A stretch of 64,000 nucleotides of DNA from Rugosimonospora africana (lineage in GTDB: Bacteria > Actinomycetota > Actinomycetes > Mycobacteriales > Micromonosporaceae), in contig NZ_BONZ01000030.1 of NCBI RefSeq assembly GCF_016862975.1, positions 240,789-304,788 of the forward strand. The letters are read 5' to 3'. The translations under genes were made by a program, and so were the position numbers. The notes beneath the pieces are model-generated. The model did no database searches, was not told the origin of the DNA, and was given only the letters and a program-made list of their open reading frames with translations. This document shows, piece after piece, positions 16,466-24,776 of the stretch (position 1 is its first letter; the number at the start of each line of letters is the position of its first letter).

Positions 16466-17356
16466 GTGACGCGCGAGCATTCGCGGCTGTCCGAGCAGGA
16501 GGACTCGCTGCGTGAGTCCTGCGAAGCGCTGCTGGGTCAGGTGCCCGATCTGGTCCACCTGAGCCTGATCATGGACGGCGAGCACCGCTTCTCGGTCGAC
16601 CGCGAAAACAGCGCCGAGATCCGTGCCCGGCTGGCCGCCGAGGCGGCAGTGCACGCATTCCTGCAGATACACGAGGCGCTGCAGGTGGCGCGGACCGGCG
16701 CGCTGATCCGGCTGCTGCTGCACACGAGCCGAGGCGCGCTGCTGGCATACACGGTTCCGGGCCGTGGCCACCTCATCGGCTTCAGCTTCGGCACCCGGCG
16801 TGCCGAGATCGACGAGGCCGACCGCGCGCTGTCCGACCTCGCCTCAACGGCACGCGAGCTCGCGATGCTGACCCTGCAGAATCCCGGTGGCTGGCTGACC
16901 CCCTCGCCGGACGAGCCGATCGAGCCGCCCCGTACCGAGCCGGTCATCACCGGGATCGTCGACGAGCGGGTGCTGGAAGCGTGCGAGGCGAGCGTCAACG
17001 AGGTACTCCAGTACGTCCTCTACCTCGGCACCGGCGGCCGGGTCTTCGCGGTCGACCACTTCGACCTGTTCGAGCCGACCACCGATGGCAGCACGTCGCC
17101 GGGCCGGCGCCGGCGGGTGTACCGAAGCCTCGCCGACGACCTGCAGACCGACCTGCGGGAACTGCGTCGGCGGGTCTCCCCGGTGCTCGGCCGGGCAGCG
17201 CACACCGCGGTACTCGACGTCGAACACGGCGCGGTGCTGGTGCGCTGGCTGCCCGGCGAGCGCCAACTGATGGGCGTCACGGTGCACCAGGAGCAGGTGC
17301 ACACCGCCGAGCGGATGTTCGCCGAACTGGGCGACCGTCTCGTCGGTCTCTCCTGA
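16466..17356 (+). CDS. Unknown 296-residue protein coupled to FxsT-like gene
   Basis: GTG 16466 follows the FxsT-like stop by 2 nt and GGAGGTG lies at 16454-16460. No signal peptide or membrane segment. The protein seems two-fold: residues about 20-150 and 170-296 each have a beta-alpha pattern with a strand, a helix, then strands ending in a short glycine-containing strand (GRGHLIGFSFG; GERQLMGVTV), reminiscent of Roadblock/LC7 domains, but similarity is too weak to name. A proline-rich linker separates the halves. Strict coupling indicates a part in the same FxSxx-like system. Its TGA shares a TGATCA palindrome with the opposing gene's stop. Confidence 0.7.
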   Translation: MTREHSRLSEQEDSLRESCEALLGQVPDLVHLSLIMDGEHRFSVDRENSAEIRARLAAEAAVHAFLQIHEALQVARTGALIRLLLHTSRGALLAYTVPGRGHLIGFSFGTRRAEIDEADRALSDLASTARELAMLTLQNPGGWLTPSPDEPIEPPRTEPVITGIVDERVLEACEASVNEVLQYVLYLGTGGRVFAVDHFDLFEPTTDGSTSPGRRRRVYRSLADDLQTDLRELRRRVSPVLGRAAHTAVLDVEHGAVLVRWLPGERQLMGVTVHQEQVHTAERMFAELGDRLVGLS

Positions 17357-19609
17357 TCAGGCACGCCGCACGGCGGTGGGGCCGGTCAGCTCGGCCTGCA
17401 CCCGGGCGGCGAGGTTGCCGAACAACTCCGGTGCCCGGATCACCCCGGGGCCGGCCGCCAGCTCGCCGAACGGGTCGTCCAGATCGGCCGGGAACCGGAC
17501 GGTGAGCTGGCGCAACTCGTCCACCTGGAACAGCGGCAGGAACTGGCACGTGTTCGAGTACGTCGCGCAGATCTCGTCCAGGGCGTCGATCGCCGACCGG
17601 TGGGGCGCCTGCGTGAAGTTCTCGTACCAGTCGCGCAGTGCATTCCGGAACGCGAGGATCAGCTGCTGAAGCAGGACGACCACGCCGACCGCCTTGGCGA
17701 CCTTGTCGTCCTCCCGCAGCCGGATCCGCAACGTGGCCCGGGCTCCCTGCGCGTCGGTGCCGAAGACCTCGGCCAGCACGGCGTCCACGCGTTCGAGCAC
17801 ATCAGCCAGGACCCGCAGCGCGTCGTCCAGCATCCCCTCGGCGACCGCGGGCAACGTCACCGCCGGCGGGAGAGCCGGCGGGGTGCCGGATGCCGTCTCC
17901 GGCGCCGGCTGCATCCGCCGCATCTGCTCCAGCACCTGGTCGAGCTGCTTGGCGTGGGTCTCGCGCAACGTGTCCATCGCGAGCGCGACCTCGGCCACGT
18001 AGGTGTGCGTCAGAAGCTGCCGGCGGTTCATCTCGTCGACCCGGTCGCCGACCCGCACGACCGGGTCTCGGGCGCTCGACGACAGGCGCCCCAGGATCGT
18101 GCGCACGGCCGCGCTGACGTCGGCGACGACCCGGCCCGCGTTGGCCACGACCGGTTCGGTTCCGGTCAACCTGGTCAGGGCCGCCTGAGCATCGCTGGCG
18201 AGCAGACCCACCACCACAACCAGGAACTCGGTGAGCGGCGCGTCCTTGGCCAGGCCGATGATCCGCCGGCGCTCGGCCGTCAGATCGTCGGCGTCCAGCA
18301 CGTTGTCGACGACCAGGATCGCGCAGGCCGCCCCGTCGTCGCCGGCCTCGATCCAGAAGTCGACGTGGCTGGCCTGCGACTCACCCGGGTAGTAGTCGTC
18401 CTCGTACGCCCAGCTGTTTTCGTTCAGCGCGCGGGCGATCTCATCGACGACCGACTCACGGTCCTGCTCCTCGACGTACTGCCGGGCCGCCGCACGCACC
18501 GTCTCCCGGTCGATCGTGCCGCCGGGCCCGGCGCCGACCCGCATCAGCCGGCGGCAGAGCCGCAGAATCGCCCGGGGAATACCGGCCGTCAGGTCCGCGA
18601 CCTCCGCCAGCGCCTCCCGGTCGAACGGCGAAGCAGGCGAGCGAGCCGCGACCAGGTCGGCCACCTGCCCGTCGCGAAACGGCGCGGTCCGCTGGATCTC
18701 GCCGATCCGGTCGCGCACCTGATTGGGTAGAGCCTGCACGAACGACGGCAACCCGGCGAGCACGACGAAGGCGCCCGCCCCGGTGGCCGCCGCGAGGAAC
18801 CGCCGGAAACCGGTGGCGACCGCGGCGCTCACCGGTACTCCGGCCGGGAACACCAAATCCAATTCGTCCAGTACGATCAGCACCTTGCGACCGGTCGCCC
18901 CGAGCGCGGCCACCAGGGCCCCCATCGCGGAGAGCACCTCGACGTCGCCGCGCAGTGCCGCACCGATGCCGCGGTCGCGCAGTACCTCGGCCGGCTCCTC
19001 GCCGCGCAACCAGCCCTCGACCGCCGCGCCGAAGCCGGGCCGTACGAGCAGGCCGAGCGCGGTCGCGACGTGCCGGTTGCCAGTCACGGCTCGCAGCCGC
19101 TCGCCCAACTCCTGCCGGTAGGTGCTCTCCATCAGGCCGAGCCGCTGCACCAGTCCGACCGGGTCGGCCAACCGGCCCGCGCGCAGATCCGCCACCAGCG
19201 GCTCGCCCGGCTCCCAGCCAGCCAGCGCGTCGGCCACCACGTGCGCGTAGAGGTCGCGTACGCCCTCGCACAGCATGCCGTCGTTGCCGCTGAGCGCCTC
19301 CGCGAACGGCTTGAGCATGGTGGCCAGTTCGGTCGACTCGGCCTGCAGATAGACCGAGAGTGCTGGCGGCTGGGCGGCCTCGGCGACCGACCGCAGCACC
19401 CCGGTGAGGAAGGTCTTGCCGCTGCCCGGCACTCCGGTCACCGCGAGCACCTCGCCCGGCTGATCGACGGGCCGGGATCCGGTGTCGACGGCGAGATAGG
19501 ACCGGAACAGGTCGAGGGCCGCCTGGACGGCCGGGGTGGTCACGGCGGTCGACGGATCGATCGGCCCACCGGACTCGGCCGCGTTCGTCGGGAAGGGGTT
19601 CACGGTCAC
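17357..19609 (-). CDS. Large AAA+/STAND-type ATPase of unknown role
   Basis: 750 residues. Start GTG 19609 is chosen because it overlaps the upstream stop (GTGA). Walker A GVPGSGKT (59-66, Lys65), Walker B VLIVLDELD near residue 255, and a sensor-2-like GIPRAILRLCRRL near 360 define an AAA+ domain of the Orc1/Cdc6-like or STAND kind. After residue 400 comes a mixed region (HVDFWIEAGDDG, AILVVDNVLDADD) that may be a second alpha/beta domain, then a helical region to about 560 and a possible coiled coil around 580-600 (DTLRETHAKQLDQVLEQMRRMQ region). Third gene of a three-gene operon with a smaller ATPase and a membrane protein. I do not recognise the system. Confidence 0.75.
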   Translation of the reverse strand: MTVNPFPTNAAESGGPIDPSTAVTTPAVQAALDLFRSYLAVDTGSRPVDQPGEVLAVTGVPGSGKTFLTGVLRSVAEAAQPPALSVYLQAESTELATMLKPFAEALSGNDGMLCEGVRDLYAHVVADALAGWEPGEPLVADLRAGRLADPVGLVQRLGLMESTYRQELGERLRAVTGNRHVATALGLLVRPGFGAAVEGWLRGEEPAEVLRDRGIGAALRGDVEVLSAMGALVAALGATGRKVLIVLDELDLVFPAGVPVSAAVATGFRRFLAAATGAGAFVVLAGLPSFVQALPNQVRDRIGEIQRTAPFRDGQVADLVAARSPASPFDREALAEVADLTAGIPRAILRLCRRLMRVGAGPGGTIDRETVRAAARQYVEEQDRESVVDEIARALNENSWAYEDDYYPGESQASHVDFWIEAGDDGAACAILVVDNVLDADDLTAERRRIIGLAKDAPLTEFLVVVVGLLASDAQAALTRLTGTEPVVANAGRVVADVSAAVRTILGRLSSSARDPVVRVGDRVDEMNRRQLLTHTYVAEVALAMDTLRETHAKQLDQVLEQMRRMQPAPETASGTPPALPPAVTLPAVAEGMLDDALRVLADVLERVDAVLAEVFGTDAQGARATLRIRLREDDKVAKAVGVVVLLQQLILAFRNALRDWYENFTQAPHRSAIDALDEICATYSNTCQFLPLFQVDELRQLTVRFPADLDDPFGELAAGPGVIRAPELFGNLAARVQAELTGPTAVRRA

Positions 19610-20514
19610 CAGCCGCCCCTCTCGTTGCCCCGCCGCAAGTGGTAATACAACAGCAGTTCCTTGTTCGTCACCTGTGCCGGCTGGGGCGGCCCCTTCGACA
19701 GGATCTCGTCGTAGATGCCGTGCAGCATGATCTGCAGTTCGCCGATCGACATGGCCCGGGCGGCGATGAGCCCGGGGAGCAGGTCGGGTTCGATCGGCGG
19801 CGGCGTGCCGCCCAGCGGCCACGTGCCGGCGTCGACGACCGGCTTGAACCGCTGGGCCACAAACGTGTCACCGTCTGCCTTGCGCAGCGGCCCGACGTCG
19901 AGGAACAGCGCCTCGGACGGAAACTCGCCCAGCTTGTTCTCGAGCGCGTGGGTCGCGGAGGTCTCGGTGAAGACCAGCATCTTCGGGCCGATCATCTGGG
20001 CGTAGTACAGCAACTCGTCGATCAACTCGTCGGAGGGAGGCAGCACCAGCGTGACGAAGGTGTTCGGGGGCAGCGCCTCGTCGAGCAGCGGGTAGATGCG
20101 GTCGGCATCGTCCTTCGCGTCGTGGATCGGAGTGTCCGGCCGGACCACCCCGACACTGCGCAGTTTGTCCACGAGTTGCTGACCCGTCGCCCTCCGGCGG
20201 GCCGCCACGCTCTGGTCCTTGTCGGAGTAGGGCCGCTTGCGGAAGACGTGCTGGAACCAGCTCGGCTCGTTCGCCGACTCCAGCCAGCGCACGCACCGAT
20301 TGATCAGCGCCGTCTTCCCGCAACCGGTGGCGCCGAGGGCCACCACCAGGCGGCCCTCGCGCAGCACCCGCGCCCCGTTACCGAAGTCCGCCTGGAACCG
20401 CCCGAACGATTCCTCGGCCCGGTCGACATCGACGTAGTCCTCCATGGAACCGTGGACAGTCGGGTCTAGCGGCGTCTTCGGGGTGTCGCACCCCTGAACG
20501 AGGAACGGATTCAT
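19606..20514 (-). CDS. P-loop ATPase, partner of the larger ATPase
   Basis: 302 residues. ATG 20514 overlaps the upstream stop (ATGA) and has GGAG 6 nt before it; an extended frame to 20550 is rejected. Walker A is GATGCGKT (61-68, Lys67). VTLVLPPSDELIDELLYY and KMLVFTET look like strand/Walker B regions. The N-terminal DYVDVDRAEESFGRFQADF with an early RxEG-like lead-in resembles ORC/KAP-type ATPases that sense or remodel membrane-bound complexes. The C-terminus NKELLLYYHLRRGNERGGW overlaps the next gene. Function unknown. Confidence 0.75.
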   Translation of the reverse strand: MNPFLVQGCDTPKTPLDPTVHGSMEDYVDVDRAEESFGRFQADFGNGARVLREGRLVVALGATGCGKTALINRCVRWLESANEPSWFQHVFRKRPYSDKDQSVAARRRATGQQLVDKLRSVGVVRPDTPIHDAKDDADRIYPLLDEALPPNTFVTLVLPPSDELIDELLYYAQMIGPKMLVFTETSATHALENKLGEFPSEALFLDVGPLRKADGDTFVAQRFKPVVDAGTWPLGGTPPPIEPDLLPGLIAARAMSIGELQIMLHGIYDEILSKGPPQPAQVTNKELLLYYHLRRGNERGGW

Positions 20515-21341
20515 CGGGTCTCCGCTGTGTCCCGTGCCCGTCGGCGCCAATGTTCATGTCGATAGGCAACATGCTCGGCATCGCGCGCGAATTTATCAAG
20601 CTCGTCTTCGACAGCACCAGCACTGGCCCGCCGCTGGTCGCGTGGTATCGCCGCCCATCGCTCGGTATTCAGCATTGCGCGGCCGAACCGGGCACCGCGC
20701 AATTCCCGCAGCAATTCGCCGGGGCGATCCCAGGACGACCGTGCGGATCCGATCCGGCCCAACTTCGCTTCGAGATCGTTGAGGCGTTCGATGACTCCCC
20801 ATTCACTCACGCTCGTCGGTGCCCCGTCCTGCCAGCCACGCAGATAGAGCTGCACGGCGACGGCCAGGGACTGTACCGATCCGCGCAGGTCCGCGGCGTC
20901 CTGCCGGCGGCGCGTCGCTCGGTCCCGGCCGGCGGTGACCAGCCAGGTGAACCCGGCCCCGATCGCCGCGGAGAACAACGTGGTCGCCGCGGTGATCACG
21001 AGATTCGTGTTGCTGGGACGGGTGTTCGCGCCGGATGTGCCGGCGGCCGCGCGCAGTGCCGCGCAAGTTGTCTGGAACGCCGCCGGATGGTCCAGTCGCC
21101 ACTGCTCGATCGTCAAGTCGGCGCCGCCGACCCGAATGAGATCCGGCGATGTTCCCTCCCCGCCCTTTCCCAGTGCGACCGCGGCATCGACCAACTCGGC
21201 GCGGTGCGCGAGACAGTAGACAATCGCCCCGTCTTCCGCTGGCCCCGCGGAAGCCACCGAAGTGGGCAGCGACAAAACCATCACGACCCCGACCGCCGCC
21301 GCGGCGAGCAGCCCGAGCCGGGCGGCTGCGGACCATGCCAT
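20511..21341 (-). CDS. Membrane protein, first gene of the ATPase operon
   Basis: 276 residues. A cleavable-type or anchoring hydrophobic segment at 8-31 and a second membrane helix at about 114-136 (NLVITAATTLFSAAIGAGFTWLV) bracket an extracytoplasmic domain with two cysteines (CLAHRAEL, TTCAALRAA) that could form a disulfide. The C-terminal 135 residues are charged and helical, facing the cytoplasm, where the two ATPases would be. It overlaps the next gene by ATGA. This layout suggests an outside sensor or anchor for the ATPases, but no family was recognised. Confidence 0.7.
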   Translation of the reverse strand: MAWSAAARLGLLAAAAVGVVMVLSLPTSVASAGPAEDGAIVYCLAHRAELVDAAVALGKGGEGTSPDLIRVGGADLTIEQWRLDHPAAFQTTCAALRAAAGTSGANTRPSNTNLVITAATTLFSAAIGAGFTWLVTAGRDRATRRRQDAADLRGSVQSLAVAVQLYLRGWQDGAPTSVSEWGVIERLNDLEAKLGRIGSARSSWDRPGELLRELRGARFGRAMLNTERWAAIPRDQRRASAGAVEDELDKFARDAEHVAYRHEHWRRRARDTAETR

Positions 21342-21508
21342 GCCGGAACCTTATCCCGTGCATGCCTTTCGGCCCCTAATCCGATCGGCTGCCTTCGACC
21401 TGCTACCCGTTGAAGCGAACTCCACCACATCGCTCTCCTTGATGATGTGGCCCTTTCCGGCGATGACGCCGGCGAATCCGCCGGCCCGGTTCAGACGTCC
21501 GCCGCCGC

Positions 21509-21592
21509 GACCTCAGGGTTGCGGTGGAGGAGCCGTGACCTCAGGGTTGCGGTGGCGGAGCCGTGATCTCAGGGTTGCGGTGGAGGAGCCGT
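21509..21592. repeat. Three tandem 28-bp repeats
   Basis: Three exact-length head-to-tail units (21509-21536, 21537-21564, 21565-21592) differ by single bases and share CTCAGGGTTGCGGTGG. They fill the gap between the ATPase operon's promoter side and the stop of the XRE gene. The 278-bp intergenic stretch 21342-21619 otherwise shows nothing recognisable. Confidence 0.85.
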
Positions 21593-21619
21593 GCCGACGC
21601 GTTCGATGACCGCTGGTCT

Positions 21620-21886
21620 TCAGGACGCCTGGCGGATGGGCATGTCGGCCAGCCAGACGTCGGCCAGGTCGCTGAGCGGGACGTCGAGGGCCTGGCTGAG
21701 GCAGACCACGGTGCCGAACGCCGGTGCGGGAAGGCGGCCCGCCTCAATCTTGCGCAGCGTCTCGGGGGAGATGCCGGCCGCCAGGGCCACCGCGGCGGAG
21801 CTGCGGCCGGCCCGCGCGGCCCGGAGGGCGGCTCCGAGGCGCTGGCCTGCTGCGATCTGTTCGGCGGTGAGTGGTTGGCGAACCAT
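21620..21886 (-). CDS. XRE-family helix-turn-helix regulator
   Basis: 88 residues, a single Cro/C1-type domain: RLGAALRAARAGRSSAAVALAAGISPETLRKIEAGRL contains the helix-turn-helix, followed by the conserved ALDVPLSDLADVW closing helix. ATG 21886 gives a compact protein with the domain starting at residue 15; longer frames read through unrelated sequence. Divergent from a methionine aminopeptidase with a 14-bp palindromic site between them, a pairing that recurs in actinomycetes and suggests the regulator controls both genes. Confidence 0.85.
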   Translation of the reverse strand: MVRQPLTAEQIAAGQRLGAALRAARAGRSSAAVALAAGISPETLRKIEAGRLPAPAFGTVVCLSQALDVPLSDLADVWLADMPIRQAS

Positions 21887-21925
21887 GCCAGCAGGATATC
21901 CCTCCGAGCGTCCCCGATCCGACGT

Positions 21926-21939
21926 GGTATAAAAATACC
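21926..21939. promoter_or_regulatory. Palindromic operator between XRE and MetAP genes
   Basis: GGTATAAAAATACC is a 5-bp inverted repeat with a 4-bp A-rich centre, an AT-rich island in very GC-rich DNA. It lies 40 bp before the XRE start and 23 bp before the aminopeptidase start and includes a TATAAA that can serve as a -10 box, as expected for a repressor site. Confidence 0.6.
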
Positions 21940-21961
21940 GCATCTGGAGAGGGAGGCTGTC

Positions 21962-22780
21962 GTGATCGAGCTCAAGTCCGCCGAGGAGATCGGCCGGATG
22001 GCGGTGACCGGCCAGTTCGTCGGCGAGCTGCTCGCCGAGCTCAGCGGTGTCGCCACAGTCGGCGTCAACCTGATGGACCTCGAACACCACGCCCGTCGAC
22101 GGATCAGGGAACGCGGCGCCGAATCCTGCTACTGGGACTACGCCCCGTCGTTCGGCCGCGGCCCGTTCCGCAACGTACTGTGCCTGTCGGTCAACGACGC
22201 GGTGCTGCACGGCCTCCCGCACGACTATGTCTTGCGGGACGGTGACCTGCTCAGCATCGACATGGCGGTCGGCATCGACGGCTGGGTCGCCGACTCCGCG
22301 CTGTCCGTCATCGTCGGCACTCCCGATCCGGCCGACCTGAAGCTGATCGAGGCCACCGAGGTCGCGCTGGAGGCCGGCATCACCGCCGCCCAACCCGGCG
22401 GCCGCCTCGGCGACGTCTCCGCCGCGATCGGCGAGGTGGCCCGCTCCTACGGCTACGGCGTCAACGCCGAGTTCGGCGGCCACGGCATCGGCCGCACCAT
22501 GCACGAGGCCCCGCACGTCTCCAACACCGGCCGCGCCCACCGCGGCATGAGACTCGACCCCGGCCTCGCCATCGCCATCGAGCCCTGGCTCTGCCGCTCC
22601 ACCGACAGAATCACGTTCGACAGCGACGGCTGGACGATCCGCTCCGCCGACGGCTCGCGTGCCGCCCACTCCGAACACACGGTCGCCATTACGACTTCCG
22701 GACCGCGGGTGCTGACCCGCCGCCCCACTCGCGGCGCCCCCTCGGCCGACCCCACCAGAAAGCCCGCCACGGCCTCCTGA
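21962..22780 (+). CDS. map: Type I methionine aminopeptidase
   Basis: 272 residues from GTG 21962 with GGGAGG 6 nt upstream. All five metal ligands are present with canonical spacing: Asp100, Asp111, His174, Glu207 and Glu238 (E. coli 97, 108, 171, 204, 235). GGHGIGRTMHEAPHV is the substrate-side loop. It removes initiator methionine from new proteins in the cytoplasm. Its isolation from ribosomal or secY genes and pairing with an XRE regulator indicate a second, conditionally used copy. The last 30 residues are a basic, disordered tail beyond the usual end. Confidence 0.93.
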   Translation: MIELKSAEEIGRMAVTGQFVGELLAELSGVATVGVNLMDLEHHARRRIRERGAESCYWDYAPSFGRGPFRNVLCLSVNDAVLHGLPHDYVLRDGDLLSIDMAVGIDGWVADSALSVIVGTPDPADLKLIEATEVALEAGITAAQPGGRLGDVSAAIGEVARSYGYGVNAEFGGHGIGRTMHEAPHVSNTGRAHRGMRLDPGLAIAIEPWLCRSTDRITFDSDGWTIRSADGSRAAHSEHTVAITTSGPRVLTRRPTRGAPSADPTRKPATAS

Positions 22781-22829
22781 CCCACTTTCTGCCCCGGGGC
22801 GTGAGGGGAGCAGTCGCCGGTGTGCCCGC

Positions 22830-22922
22830 TCAGAAGTTCGGGACCCGCAGGTGACTGGGCTCGATGACCTGGGTCCGCAGGCGCAGGGACTGGATCGTCT
22901 TCTTGAGCTGGTCGAGACCCAC
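22830..22922 (-). pseudogene. Short coding remnant of unknown gene
   Basis: Thirty codons ending in TGA at 22830 read VGLDQLKKTIQSLRL...; 28 of 30 third positions are G or C, as in real genes here, yet no ribosome site or upstream extension exists because the DUF885 gene ends 6 nt before. It looks like the C-terminal piece of a deleted gene, or a very small ORF. Origin not recognised. Confidence 0.35.
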
Positions 22923-22927
22923 GGCGG

Positions 22928-24610
22928 CTAGGGCAGCGCCCGCTCGGCTGTCCACTCGTCGACGAGTTCGGCGAGCACGCTCAGCGGCAGTGCGCCGCTG
23001 CCGAGTATGACATCGTGGAAGCCCCGGATGTCGAAGCGCGGACCGAGCGCTTTCTCCGCCGCGGCACGGATCCGTTGGATTTCCAGCCTCCCGACCATGT
23101 ACGCGAGAGCCTGCCCGGGTGCCGCGATGTACCGGTCGATCTCGCTCTCCACCTCGATGGGCATGACCGGGGTCTGTTCCATCAGGTAGCGCGCGGCCTG
23201 CGCCCGGCTCCAACCCTTGGCGTGCATCCCGGTGTCGACCACCAGTCGAGCGGCCCGGAGCGAGTCGGTGCTGAGCATGCCGAGAAGCGCGATGTCGTCG
23301 GAGTAGAGTCCCATCTCGACCGCGAGCCTTTCGCTGTACAGACCCCAGCCTTCCGTGTACGCCGTGAACGGCGCGAGCCGGCGCAGCATGGGCAGGCCGG
23401 TCAGTTCCATGGCGATGCTGGATTGGAAATGGTGCCCGGGCACCGCCTCGTGGAACGCGGTCGATTCGGACTGTGTCCGGTCCCGCTCCTGCGCTTCGTG
23501 GGTGTTCGCGAAGTAGATGCCGGGACGGGAGCCGTCGATCGCCCGCGGCGTGTAATACGCGCCCGCCGCGCCGGGAGCCTCGTCAGCCGGTACTGCCCGG
23601 ACCTCACAACCCCGGTCCGGTAGACGGCCGAACCACGACGGCGCGGCCGCCTCGGCGCGCGCGACCGCACTGCGGGCCGCGTCGAGCAACTCGTCACCGT
23701 CGCGCCACCGCAGCGCCGGATCGTTGCGGAGCCGATCGAAGATGTCCGGCAGCTTCGTGGTGCCGAACGCGCGACCGCCGATCTCGCGATACTCCTCGGC
23801 GAGTTGTGCGACCATGCGCAATCCGGTCTCGTGCAGCTCTTCGGCGGAGCGCCGGGTTGTCGTGTGCATCGCGATCAGTCGCCGGTAGCAGTCCTCGCCG
23901 TCCGGCAGGAAACACAGCCCCGGGTGATCGGCGTCGCGACTGTGGGGAGCGATCTCGGTGCGTAACGTCTCCCGATACGCCGCGTAGGCCGGCCGCACCT
24001 CGTCGCGGATGACTCCATCCCGGCGCGCCGAGTAGGCCGCCACGTCGATACCCGAGTCGCCGGCTGGAACCGGCCCGCGCAACGGGTCGTCGGCGTTCGC
24101 CAGATACCGCTCGATGTGCGCGGCAGCCGCTTCGACCAGGTGCCGCACCGGCAGCCGCCCGGTCGCGATGCCCGCGCGGTGGCGCTCGGCCAGCGCACCC
24201 AGCAGGCCGGGAATGGCGCCCAGCCGGTCGACATACGCGTCGGCCTGCTCGCCGGTCGACATCGTGGTCATCGGAAGGGTGAACAGGACGTCGGCCGCCG
24301 GCGAGGTGAAGGAGTCGCAGATGGTGAACTCGGCGAGGCGACACGCGCCCCAGGTCCGCATGTCAGCTGCCTGGCGCATCACCACGGCGCGGGTCACCCG
24401 TTCCTCCGGCGTCAGCGTGTTCACGTCGATCGCCGCCGCCCGCGCCTCGATCTCCGCGACTCGCGCGCCGAACGCGTGCTCGGCCGCCTCGCGATAGTCG
24501 GGCAACAGATGGTCGCGCGGACCGGAGAACCCGAGAAGGGTGGCGATGGTCGGACTGCTGTCGAAGAACGCCTCCAGCAGCTCATCGGCGAGTCCGTCCA
24601 CAGCGGCCAT
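22928..24610 (-). CDS. DUF885-family metallopeptidase-like protein
   Basis: 560 residues from ATG 24610, with GGGAG 6 nt upstream. TAFHEAVPGHHFQ (His387, Glu388, His393, His394) is the zinc-binding signature of the DUF885 family, and FTAYTEGWGLYSERLAVEMG supplies the third ligand. ELLEAFFDSSPTIATLLGFSG near the start is the typical family opening. No signal peptide, so it should act in the cytoplasm on peptides; the family is uncharacterised beyond likely carboxy- or dipeptidase activity. It stands alone as a gene. Confidence 0.88.
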   Translation of the reverse strand: MAAVDGLADELLEAFFDSSPTIATLLGFSGPRDHLLPDYREAAEHAFGARVAEIEARAAAIDVNTLTPEERVTRAVVMRQAADMRTWGACRLAEFTICDSFTSPAADVLFTLPMTTMSTGEQADAYVDRLGAIPGLLGALAERHRAGIATGRLPVRHLVEAAAAHIERYLANADDPLRGPVPAGDSGIDVAAYSARRDGVIRDEVRPAYAAYRETLRTEIAPHSRDADHPGLCFLPDGEDCYRRLIAMHTTTRRSAEELHETGLRMVAQLAEEYREIGGRAFGTTKLPDIFDRLRNDPALRWRDGDELLDAARSAVARAEAAAPSWFGRLPDRGCEVRAVPADEAPGAAGAYYTPRAIDGSRPGIYFANTHEAQERDRTQSESTAFHEAVPGHHFQSSIAMELTGLPMLRRLAPFTAYTEGWGLYSERLAVEMGLYSDDIALLGMLSTDSLRAARLVVDTGMHAKGWSRAQAARYLMEQTPVMPIEVESEIDRYIAAPGQALAYMVGRLEIQRIRAAAEKALGPRFDIRGFHDVILGSGALPLSVLAELVDEWTAERALP

Positions 24611-24776
24611 GTCAACTCCCAATGTCGTCTCCGCTCCATCGCGAGCGAACACTCGTCGCTCGCGCGCCGTCGCCCGCGGTCACCGCGGTCACCGCGATCA
24701 CCGCACGGAGCACGTTGCCACACGGGTACGACAAGACACCGCGACGTGAGTCAGGGCCGGGCCGGCGACGGGTACT

